A stretch of DNA of 31,319 nt, taken from the NCBI GenBank assembly GCA_050261415.1, contig JBLNDG010000067.1:1-31319 (forward strand). Direction: 5' to 3'. Positions 16,207 to 22,749 of this stretch are shown in pieces. A model generated the notes under the pieces. That model did no database searches, was not told the DNA's origin, and saw nothing but the letters and a program-made list of their open reading frames with translations. The stretch's first letter is position 1, and every line of letters starts with the position of its first letter. This DNA is from JBLNDG01 sp050261415. Its GTDB lineage: Bacteria > Bacillota > Clostridia > Lutisporales > Lutisporaceae. A program made the translations under genes and the position numbers.

Positions 16207-16604
16207 ATGAGTACGACCATATTTTATTTTTCAGGAAGAGGCAACGCTTTGAATGCAGCTCGGATTATCGCAGGAAAATTGGGAGATACAAAGATTGTGC
16301 CTGTTTACAAAGCTTTGAACGAAGAGACAGACCTTTCTTCAGAGAGAATCGGGTTCTTATTCCCGGTGAAGACAAGAAATTTTATGTAAATGTCAGCTGT
16401 GACGGCTGTGGTATTTGTCAAAAGGTATGTCCCGTAAAAAATATTGTTATTCGCGAAGGCAAACCTGAATGGCTGCAGAGGTGCACACAATGCGGGGCCT
16501 GCTTCAATCTGTGTACGAAAAAGTCTTTGCAAGGGAAAAACCTGGCGGCAAAAACTTACCATATGAATCCTTACATTGAATTAAAAGACTTTATTCTGGA
16601 TTAA
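16207..16604 (+). pseudogene. EFR1-like flavodoxin/ferredoxin gene with internal deletion
   Basis: The gene starts normally (GAGGAAATTAA then ATG), with the flavodoxin nucleotide-binding start MSTTIFYFSGRGNALNAAR up to IGFLFPV near residue 53. At about 16366 the frame jumps, and the text continues in another frame (+2) with two cluster motifs, CDGCGICQKVCPV and CTQCGACFNLC, ending NPYIELKDFILD at TAA 16602-16604. An intact protein of this type carries the rest of the flavodoxin domain between these parts, so roughly 120 residues are missing and the junction is out of frame. The product would have been an electron carrier with FMN and two [4Fe-4S] clusters. The promoter and both operators are intact. 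Confidence 0.85.
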
Positions 16605-16670
16605 TATTGACTATTTCGTTGATTCATGAAGATAGCGGTTTATAGCTCTATTCTTTCTTCTGAATATTAA

Positions 16671-16707
16671 CTTCGGACTAGAAACTCACTGTCCGAAGCT
16701 TTTTTTA
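16671..16707 (+). terminator. intrinsic terminator behind the broken ferredoxin gene
   Basis: CTTCGGAC at 16671-16678 pairs with GTCCGAAG at 16691-16698, followed by CTTTTTTT. A second hairpin overlaps the T-run: 16701-16714 pairs with 16719-16732 around TTTT with one G-T pair. The remaining bases up to 16900 hold only promoter-like elements. Confidence 0.85.
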
Positions 16708-16727
16708 TGTGGATTTTTCCGCATAAA

Positions 16728-16753
16728 AAAAGAATGTTTTTGTTTACCGATAT
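16728..16753 (+). promoter_or_regulatory. possible sigma-D/sigma-28 promoter of the HD-GYP gene
   Basis: AAAA at 16728-16731, a 15-base spacer, and CCGATAT at 16747-16753 resemble the motility sigma-factor pattern TAAA-N15-CCGATAT with one mismatch. A TATAAT at 16836-16841 is an alternative sigma-A -10 box but has no good -35 partner. The sigma-D leader would be about 155 bases, and I see no c-di-GMP riboswitch core in it. Confidence 0.4.
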
Positions 16754-16919
16754 GATCTTAAGACCAGAGACCTAAATTTATAGTACGGAAGCCCTACTTG
16801 TTCACGCTTTTATTTCATTTTGATTATAAATATTATATAATAAAAAAGATTAACGCTGTAGAAAAATGTAGAAATTTGTAATAAGCGAGATTTTATATCT
16901 TGAGAAGCAGGTGATCAAT

Positions 16920-18002
16920 GTGAGACTAGTTCCAACAAAATTTATCCCGGAGAACGCAGTTTTATCCGAGGCGCTTTACACGGATGAGGGGCAGGTGCTT
17001 GTCAATGCGGGGACTCAACTGACGCCCAGATTGGTGGAAAGAATAAATCAGAACCATATATTTTCGATATATATCAATGACCAGCACAGTACAGGCGAGA
17101 TTGACCGCTTAGTTAATCCTTTGCTCAGACAGAAGGGCTACAAATTGGTCAAAAGGATCTTTGATGCAGCAGGCAATAAGAAACCCGACGGTACACCTGC
17201 ACCTATACCCATAATGGATATGATGCCGGAGCTTTCTGCTCTTATGGACGATATTATATATGAAATGACCGGGTTTAAGGAAAAACAGCTTGAATACATC
17301 GATATAAAAAATGTCAACAGTTATTTGTACAGCTCAGCAATTAATGTTGCGCTGCTTTCAGTGCTTATAGGCTGGGAAATGGGTTTGAACAACGATATGA
17401 TATATGAGCTTTTCATGGGCGGTATCTTTCATGACATCGGTATGGCCATGATGCCCAAGGAGGTATTATATAAAAAAGAGCCTCTTACGATGGATGACAA
17501 AAGGCTGGTATTATATCACCCTTTAACAGGTTACGAGTATCTCAAGGACAAGAGCTTTCTCAGCTCTTATGTCAGAGCAATAACATTGGGGCACCATGAG
17601 CATATTGACGGCTCCGGCTACCCCAGTAGAAAGAGCGGGAAGGATATTCACCTGCTGACTCAGATTATCGGAATAGCCGATATATATGACGCTATGACCT
17701 CGGACAGGCCGTATCGTCAGGCATTGCCTGTCAATGAAACTTTGGAGTATATCATGTCGGTAGCTAATAAACATTTTGATATGGAGATAGTAAAAGCATT
17801 TATTAAGAAGGTAAACCCATACCCCGTAGGCAGCCTTGTAAGGCTTACAAACGGACAGACTGCAGTAGTGAGAAAGGTGTCGCCGGATATGCCTTTGAGG
17901 CCTTTAATCAGCATTATCAAGGAGAATAATGGCGGCTTCGAATATACAGATGTAAATCTGGTAGAAAACCAGACCCTTATTATAGAGAGGATACAGTATT
18001 AA
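16920..18002 (+). CDS. HD-GYP domain cyclic-di-GMP phosphodiesterase
   Basis: This is a probable enzyme that breaks down the second messenger c-di-GMP, cytoplasmic, 360 residues. The N-terminal third (MRLVPTKFIPEN...) is a DUF3391-like or unassigned region. The HD-GYP domain spans about residues 130-310 with FHDIGMAMMPKEVLY (HD pair), YHPLTGYEYL, LGHHEHIDGSGYP (HHE plus the GYP signature), and IIGIADIYDAMTSDRPYR. All usual metal-binding and catalytic residues are seen, so it should be active. There is no receiver or membrane domain. GTG 16920 is preferred because AGGTGAT lies five bases upstream; GTG 16911 overlaps that site. It is a single-gene unit that ends in a strong terminator, after which repeat copy B sits. 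Confidence 0.94.
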   Translation: MRLVPTKFIPENAVLSEALYTDEGQVLVNAGTQLTPRLVERINQNHIFSIYINDQHSTGEIDRLVNPLLRQKGYKLVKRIFDAAGNKKPDGTPAPIPIMDMMPELSALMDDIIYEMTGFKEKQLEYIDIKNVNSYLYSSAINVALLSVLIGWEMGLNNDMIYELFMGGIFHDIGMAMMPKEVLYKKEPLTMDDKRLVLYHPLTGYEYLKDKSFLSSYVRAITLGHHEHIDGSGYPSRKSGKDIHLLTQIIGIADIYDAMTSDRPYRQALPVNETLEYIMSVANKHFDMEIVKAFIKKVNPYPVGSLVRLTNGQTAVVRKVSPDMPLRPLISIIKENNGGFEYTDVNLVENQTLIIERIQY

Positions 18003-18043
18003 ATAGGAGCTTTCAAACCAGAATTTCAGTTCTTCTCAATACG

Positions 18044-18077
18044 AAATAGCATGCATAATTGTATGCTATTTTTTTAT
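18044..18077 (+). terminator. intrinsic terminator of the HD-GYP gene
   Basis: AATAGCATGCA pairs with TGTATGCTATT (one G-U pair) around TAAT, followed by seven or more T. The 63-bp repeat starts two or three bases after the T-run. Confidence 0.9.
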
Positions 18078-18079
18078 TG

Positions 18080-18142
18080 GTGGACATTCTACCAAAGTAG
18101 AATCAGTCAAAAGCGAGGAGGCTCGATGCCTCCGAGCTTTTA
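18080..18142 (+). repeat. 63-bp two-hairpin repeat, copy B
   Basis: This copy is identical to the one at 5038-5100 except G for A in the loop of hairpin 2 (TCGAT against TCAAT). All stem bases and the GA/GA internal mismatch are the same. It lies immediately behind the terminator T-run of the HD-GYP gene and about 40 bases upstream of the promoter of the ChrB-like gene. The surrounding bases differ from those of copy A, so the ends of the repeat can be placed to within a base or two. Confidence 0.85.
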
Positions 18143-18180
18143 GACCGTCCATGTGTCATACTTATATGGAAAATTACACC

Positions 18181-18209
18181 TTGTAACGAGTGTTACATCA
18201 TGATACAAT
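18181..18209 (+). promoter_or_regulatory. promoter of the chrB-like operon
   Basis: TTGTAA at 18181-18186, a 17-base spacer, and TACAAT at 18204-18209 form a good sigma-A promoter. Its -35 box is embedded in operator O1. Confidence 0.75.
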
Positions 18210-18228
18210 TAATGTAACGAACGTTACA
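18182..18228. promoter_or_regulatory. twin operators O1 and O2 of the chrB-like operon
   Basis: O1 (18182-18197, TGTAACGAGTGTTACA) and O2 (18213-18228, TGTAACGAACGTTACA) share outer arms and lie 31 bases apart, three helical turns. O1 covers the -35 box and O2 follows the transcription start. A further TTACA half-site at 18174-18178 faces O1. The proximity suggests autoregulation by the ChrB-like protein. Confidence 0.75.
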
Positions 18229-18241
18229 AAGGAGGGGGAAA

Positions 18242-18778
18242 GTGGATAAGGGGAAATGGCTGGTTATAAACTACAACTTGCCTTCGGAGCCATCCAGACT
18301 GAGAGTGGCAGCATGGAGGAACCTTAAAAAATTGGGAGCCATTAATATTCAACAATCCATGTGGGCTTTACCTTATAATGATGATAATTATTCTGCATTG
18401 CAGGGGATTTCTCAGGACATTGAATCCAGTAATGGTGAAGTGCTTTTGATGCAATGTGAATTTTTGAGCCAAAAGCACGAACAGAAGGTTATTTCATATT
18501 TCAACAATATGAGGGATGAGGAATATAAAGAGTTTGTAGATGAATGTGAGGATTACCTCAAGGAGCTGGAGAAGGAGATTGCAATAGAAAAGTTTACTTT
18601 TGCAGAGCTTGAAGAGGAGGAGGAAGAACTTGAGAAGCTTATTGCCTGGCATGCAAAGATTGGATTAAGGGATATATTTCATTCCTCAGAAAGTGGCAGT
18701 GCAAAGGAAAAACTGGACCAGATCAGGCTAGCCTTTGAAAACTATAGTGATATGGTTTTTAAATATAATAATAAATAA
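18242..18778 (+). CDS. ChrB-like regulatory protein
   Basis: This is a 178-residue protein resembling the N-terminal domain of ChrB, the chromate-resistance regulator related to PaaX-type proteins. The diagnostic start is WLVINYNLPSEPSRLRVAAW followed by LKKLGAINIQQSMWALP, a small ferredoxin-like fold (about residues 5-85). The second half is a strongly acidic coiled coil (KELEKEIAIEKFTFAELEEE) that ends with NYSDMVFKY. It lacks the C-terminal chromate-related domain of full-length ChrB. GTG 18242 follows GGAGGGGG at the correct spacing. It stands behind a promoter with two palindromic operators and 29 bases ahead of an MFS exporter gene, so it likely represses its own operon and responds to the exported compound. 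Chromate is only one candidate, as no ChrA gene is present. Confidence 0.8.
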   Translation: MDKGKWLVINYNLPSEPSRLRVAAWRNLKKLGAINIQQSMWALPYNDDNYSALQGISQDIESSNGEVLLMQCEFLSQKHEQKVISYFNNMRDEEYKEFVDECEDYLKELEKEIAIEKFTFAELEEEEEELEKLIAWHAKIGLRDIFHSSESGSAKEKLDQIRLAFENYSDMVFKYNNK

Positions 18779-18807
18779 AATTTGATAGATGCAGTGGGGT
18801 GATAGGT

Positions 18808-19974
18808 ATGTGTGCAGACGGAGAGAAGGAGAAAAAGATCCTGGGGCTTGAATGGAATATATTTTTTACAGGTATAACCAGCTTTTTGACTGATACAACT
18901 ACCAAAATGGTATATGCTGTTATGCCGCTTTTTTTGATGTCTATGGGTGCATCAAAGACGGAGTTGTCTCTTATTGAAGGTATTGCAGAAAGTACGGCGT
19001 CGGTTATCAAGGCTTTGTCGGGCAGGTGGAGCGACAGGATAGGGAAAAACAAGCCTTTTATGGTCGTGGGTTATGCAATTACAGCTGTTCTTTTTCCTTT
19101 ATTCTCGATAGTGACTTCGCCTCTGCAGGTTCTTATAATAAGATTTGCCGAGAGAATAGGAAAAGGAGTAAGAACTGCACCAAGGGACAGCCTTATAGCA
19201 GGGTCCTCCAGTGTGGATAACAAGGGGAAAAGCTTTGGTTTTCACAAAGCAATGGATAACAGCGGGGCAATAGTGGGACCGCTTCTGGCCTTTGCAGTCC
19301 TGTCAGTTTTCCCGGGTAATTACCGCCGGGTATTCCTGATTTCAGCAGTGCCTGCTATATTTGGCGTATTAGCTATAGTTCTTTTTGTCAAGGAAGCAAA
19401 GAGAAGTAAAGGCATGTTTTCCGGTAAAGTAAAAATTAGCGACTTTCCAGTCAGGTATTATGTCTTTCTAGGGATTGCCTTCGTATTTACCCTGGGCAAT
19501 TCTACTGATGCTCTGCTGCTGGTAAAAGCCAATGATGTTGGGATAGAAGCCTTATTCATACCGCTGGTATATCTTATATTCAATTCGGTTTCCGTAGTTT
19601 TCGCTGTTCCTGCAGGTATGCTTTCCGACAAAATCGGACGGGAAAGGCTGATTATCTTCGGATATCTGCTTTATTCCGTTATATACTTCTGCTTCGGAAT
19701 AACAAACGATAAAATAACGGTAATCCTGCTATTTGCATTATATGGACTTTACAGCGCAGCTACGGATGGTGTACAGAAGGCATTGGTTTCAGATCTCATT
19801 GATAAAAACAGGAGGGGTACGGGACTCGGCATATACAATTCACTGATTGGCATTACGCTGCTTCCGGCAAGTGTAATAGCGGGTTTATTATATGACAAGG
19901 TCGACAATAGAGCACCATTTTTCTTTGGATCAGCAATGGCGCTGATTGCAGCAATATTAATGTTTGTATTTTAA
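18808..19974 (+). CDS. MFS efflux transporter
   Basis: This is a major facilitator superfamily exporter of 388 residues with about twelve membrane helices. The loop between helices 2 and 3 reads LSGRWSDRIGKNKPFMV, the MFS motif A. The matching loop in the second half is PAGMLSDKIGRERLIIFG. RFAERIGKGVRTAPRDSLIA lies in the central part of the first half and is shared with a group of MFS proteins found with metal or drug regulators. GGGGTGAT lies four bases before ATG 18808; GTG 18799 is part of that site. It is co-transcribed with the ChrB-like gene. The substrate is not known. Its 3' end abuts the broken deacetylase gene, whose reading frame enters directly over its stop codon. Confidence 0.9.
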   Translation: MCADGEKEKKILGLEWNIFFTGITSFLTDTTTKMVYAVMPLFLMSMGASKTELSLIEGIAESTASVIKALSGRWSDRIGKNKPFMVVGYAITAVLFPLFSIVTSPLQVLIIRFAERIGKGVRTAPRDSLIAGSSSVDNKGKSFGFHKAMDNSGAIVGPLLAFAVLSVFPGNYRRVFLISAVPAIFGVLAIVLFVKEAKRSKGMFSGKVKISDFPVRYYVFLGIAFVFTLGNSTDALLLVKANDVGIEALFIPLVYLIFNSVSVVFAVPAGMLSDKIGRERLIIFGYLLYSVIYFCFGITNDKITVILLFALYGLYSAATDGVQKALVSDLIDKNRRGTGLGIYNSLIGITLLPASVIAGLLYDKVDNRAPFFFGSAMALIAAILMFVF

Positions 19975-19976
19975 GT

Positions 19977-20396
19977 GAAGGCCATAATGTAGGATTGCAT
20001 TCCTTCAGGCATATAAGCGAAGTTTTTATGCTGCCGCAGCAGACTAAAAAAAGCTTTGACAAGTCACTGGACATTTTGAATAAACTCGAAATAAAAGTAA
20101 ACTTATTCAGGCCGCCATGGGGTATTTTCAATCCTCTGACATACCATTACGCTAAACTATGCAGCTGTAAAATAGTCTTATGGTCAGTCCAGGCCCTGGA
20201 TTGGAGCAAATATGTTACTGCAGATTTTATAAAACAAAGATTGGTTAATGGTGTCAGACCGGGAGATATCATTCTGCTTCATGACGGCAGAGGAGCAAAG
20301 AATGCTCCGAAGAGGACTATAGCCGCCTTGGAGGCAGCTATACCTACTCTGAAAGGAAAAGGCTATAAATTCGTCCTGGCGAAGGATTTGCATTAA
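19977..20396 (+). pseudogene. polysaccharide deacetylase lacking its N-terminal half
   Basis: The frame reads EGHNVGLHSFRHISEVF, then LFRPPWGIFNPLTYHYAK, VLWSVQALDWSKY, and VRPGDIILLHDGRG. These are the later NodB-type motifs: the H-S-x-x-H metal site, the RPPWG motif, and the LLHD motif with catalytic His. The opening of the domain, including the TFDDGP motif with the catalytic Asp, is absent. The homology begins directly at the stop codon of the MFS gene, and no ribosome binding site or ATG is there. A deletion has probably removed the first part together with the promoter. The only possible start (TTG 19995) would give an inactive product. The enzyme would have removed acetyl groups from cell-wall or surface glycans. 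Confidence 0.85.
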
Positions 20397-20416
20397 CTTC
20401 CGGGGGAGGGGTTTAT

Positions 20417-20938
20417 ATGAGAAAAATGCTCGGTTTCCTTTTAAGAAGGCTGGATTCCGCCATAGTAAAGGCGGCAGGCTGGAAGCACATACCTCATAGT
20501 GACACCGACTTAATGTATATGAGTATATATAAATACAAAGGGCCGGCAATTACACTCTCGGACGGGACTGCAGTCAAAAGGGGTGATTGAATAGCAGAGC
20601 TTCATCTTGATAATAAAGGGTTGAAATTGCTTGATACGTCATATACCAATCTAATAAGGCTGTTAAAAGGCGAATTGAAATCATTAAGGGAATGCTTTAA
20701 GGAAGAAGCATTTTCACATATCAGAGCCGTATTCGGGATTACTTTATTTTATGAGATAGCGGACAGACAGGGCTTTACAGTTCTAGACATAAGAAGCACT
20801 GTTAAGAGGTTTCTTTGGTCATTATGGGAAAACCTTCTTAGAGTGTCTTTCCGGAGAAAAAACAAAAAAGCGAGAAATAGATTGATCATGTCAAAGGAAT
20901 GCTGGATATCAAAAGATCAGATCCTTGGGAATGAATGA
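20417..20938 (+). pseudogene. YkoP-like gene with in-frame TGA
   Basis: ATG 20417 has a GGGGGAGGGG site. The frame reads MRKMLGFLLRRLDSAIVKA, YKYKGPAITLSDGTAVKRGD, then TGA at 20588-20590. The same frame goes on with IAELHLDNKGLKLL, AVFGITLFYEIADRQGFTVLD and ends at TGA 20936. The text on both sides of the stop belongs to one YkoP-like domain, which is often found next to or fused with polysaccharide deacetylases. An Arg or Lys is expected at that position (KxGDxxxELHLxN), so CGA to TGA is the simplest change. The broken deacetylase upstream was most likely its partner. Sequencing error or real nonsense mutation cannot be told apart here. Confidence 0.75.
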
Positions 20939-20966
20939 GAGGCTGAAAGTGTGATGCAACTGCCGT

Positions 20967-21149
20967 TTATTTGCTTTTTTCCGGCTCATAGGGATCTTCC
21001 TCGTAGTCAAACTCGGTTTTTTTCAAAGTAACTTTATTAGTAAAGCTTTGATGGTATCTATTTTTATTACCCATATTTTTTAAACGGTCATAATCATCTT
21101 CTTCATAATCAAAATTTCTTCTTGGTGAGATGTTTTTTTCCTTGCTCAA
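20967..21149 (-). CDS. small acidic protein with an internal repeat, 60 residues
   Basis: I do not recognise this protein, which has no transmembrane segment. The motif FDYEED occurs twice, once near the N-terminus (RRNFDYEEDDYDRLKN) and once at the end (KTEFDYEEDPYEPEKSK), with a basic, Asn-rich link between. It is very polar and tyrosine-rich and probably disordered. The start chosen is TTG 21149, nine bases after GAGGGAG; another TTG at 21158 touches that site. It sits convergent to the broken YkoP-like gene and divergent from the LUD gene. Confidence 0.55.
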   Translation of the reverse strand: MSKEKNISPRRNFDYEEDDYDRLKNMGNKNRYHQSFTNKVTLKKTEFDYEEDPYEPEKSK

Positions 21150-21327
21150 GACAGTCAACTCCCTCGAAATTTATTTCATATGAAAAAGTATAGCAGAATT
21201 TTTGCTGCAAAGCTAGTGACACCACGCTTTAGCTATCCCGTAAATTATTGTTAGTATATAAACATAATATATATAGCACTAAGGCTTTAGAATACTTTAT
21301 AATAAGAGAAAGGGAGATGGGTACAAG

Positions 21328-21960
21328 ATGGATGATAAAATAAAAAAGACTATTGAAGCATTAAAATCAAACGGGTTTGGGGTTTGGTTCGCCGGTAGCC
21401 GGTTTGAAGCAGAAGACCTGTTCTGGAAGGAGATATATAATAAAATTAACCCGGCTGTCCTTTCCTGGGGAGATTCCCTGACTCTTCATTCCCTCGGAAT
21501 AATTCCCAAGCTTAGAGAACTGCGAGGCGTTGAGCTAATTGAAACCTTTGGAGATAACTTCACTTGGAAGGATAAAATTATCAAGCGTAGAAGGGCATTA
21601 TCCTCTGATATGTTCTTAACCGGGACAAATGCCGTAACTATGAAGGGTCAACTGGTTAACCTGGATATGGTTGGGAACAGGGTGGCAGGAATAACATTCG
21701 GCCCACATAATGTTGTTATTTTTGTCGGGATTAATAAAATTGTAGAGGGCATTGAAGAAGCAATGGATAGAATCAGGACAACAGCAGCACCAATGAATGC
21801 GAAACGGCACCCGTATTTTAAAACTCCTTGCCAGGTAACGGGAAAATGTATGGACTGCAGCAGCCCGCAAAGAATATGCAACACATGGACAATAACAGAA
21901 AAGTCATTCCCGGTAGGGAGAATAAAAGTCATCCTGATAAATGAGCAATTAGGTTATTAA
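21328..21960 (+). CDS. LUD-domain (LutC/YkgG-like) protein
   Basis: This 210-residue cytoplasmic protein has the LUD fold found in lactate-utilisation subunits LutB/LutC. Typical segments are NPAVLSWGDSLTLHSLGI (about 41-58), DMFLTGTNAVTMKGQLVNLD (about 94-113) and NRVAGITFGPHNVVIFVG (about 117-134). Near the C-terminus four cysteines follow the pattern C-x5-C-x2-C-x6-C (about 168, 174, 177, 184; CQVTGKCMDCSSPQRICN). They could bind a metal or cluster and mark a clostridial subgroup of unknown function. ATG 21328 is preceded by AGGGAGATGG at about ten bases. A TATAAT at 21298-21303 may be its -10 box. It stands alone, without lutA or lutB partners, so a role in lactate oxidation is not supported by the context. 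Confidence 0.88.
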   Translation: MDDKIKKTIEALKSNGFGVWFAGSRFEAEDLFWKEIYNKINPAVLSWGDSLTLHSLGIIPKLRELRGVELIETFGDNFTWKDKIIKRRRALSSDMFLTGTNAVTMKGQLVNLDMVGNRVAGITFGPHNVVIFVGINKIVEGIEEAMDRIRTTAAPMNAKRHPYFKTPCQVTGKCMDCSSPQRICNTWTITEKSFPVGRIKVILINEQLGY

Positions 21961-21969
21961 TTTGAACGG

Positions 21970-22007
21970 GGAAACCCCATATGATATTATTACCATATGG
22001 GGTTTCC
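21970..22007 (+). terminator. strong hairpin between the LUD gene and the MATE remnant
   Basis: GGAAACCCCATATG at 21970-21983 pairs perfectly with CATATGGGGTTTCC at 21994-22007. It stands ten bases after the LUD stop codon and looks like the stem of a terminator, but the usual T-run is absent. The homology to a MATE protein starts within about five bases of the stem. The T-run may have been lost with the missing part of the next gene. Confidence 0.7.
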
Positions 22008-22521
22008 AAAGCAGATAAACACCGTGTTCATCATGGGTATTGCAAATGCAAGCGGGGTAATTATGGGTAATACCGTAGGTGCGGGTGAATACGATAAAGC
22101 ACAGGCACAGGGCGTTACCTTTCTTACATGGAGTGCAATAATCAGGATATTTGCAGGATTAATCATAACGCTGCTAAACCCGTTTATAATAAACTTTTAC
22201 AATATTGCACCGGAGACAAAGGATGTTGTCAAACAGCTTATGTTCTCTGTTGCATTTATTGTTGTTTTCCAGTCCATACAATCGGTGGCAACAAAAGGTG
22301 TTCTGCGCGGCGGCGGGGATGCGAAATTCCTGATGATTGCCGATGTCCTGTTCTTGTGGATTGCCTCAGTACCTCTGGGTTATCTTGCAGGGCTTGTCTG
22401 GAACTGGCCGCCCTTTATGGTTTATTTCTGCTTGCGTATTGATTTTGTCATAAAATCAATATGGTGTATTTACAGGTTGAACGGGCGGAAGTGGATAAGG
22501 AAGGTATATGCTTCAGGATAA
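21997..22521 (+). pseudogene. MATE efflux protein, C-terminal fragment
   Basis: From about 22012 the frame reads INTVFIMGIANASGVIMGN, VGAGEYDKAQAQG, then FQSIQSVATKGVLRGGGDAKF and VPLGYLAGLVW. These are the second-half features of MATE family multidrug/Na+ antiporters. An intact MATE has about 450 residues and twelve helices, and here only about 170 residues with five or six helices remain. The ATG at 21997 lies inside the hairpin arm and has no ribosome binding site. The first half is missing, so this is a remnant. Its 3' end and terminator are intact. Confidence 0.85.
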
Positions 22522-22563
22522 GGTGGTGACAATTCTGCCGCAGGAACAATATAATTATTGTAA

Positions 22564-22597
22564 AAATGCCTGTTATGATGTTACATAATAGGCATTT
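22564..22597 (+). terminator. intrinsic terminator of the MATE remnant
   Basis: AAATGCCTGTTATG pairs with CATAATAGGCATTT (one G-U pair) around ATGTTA. The A and T tracts at its base make it work in both directions. Confidence 0.75.
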
Positions 22598-22610
22598 CTA
22601 TGCTTATTCC

Positions 22611-22638
22611 TTGACACATTTGCTTACTATTTTACAAA
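22611..22638 (+). promoter_or_regulatory. promoter of the chemoreceptor gene
   Basis: A perfect TTGACA lies at 22611-22616, with a 16-base spacer and TACAAA at 22633-22638. The leader to GTG 22750 would be about 105 bases. No sigma-D-like CCGATA motif is seen here. Confidence 0.55.
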
Positions 22639-22749
22639 TAAAGTTGAAAAATGAAGGAAAAATTGGTTTTATGTAGAAATTATTATGTGACAATAGTACT
22701 AAACAGTTGCACGGCAATGGGAGAAATGGGAAAAGAAGGAGGAGGAAAA

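Noticed and set aside
16754..16919. c-di-GMP riboswitch in the HD-GYP leader
   Set aside because: The conserved core of GEMM-I or GEMM-II aptamers was not found in the 165 bases.
20588..20590. TGA read as selenocysteine
   Set aside because: The expected residue is basic, no Cys homologue is suggested, and no clear stem-loop of SECIS form follows the codon.
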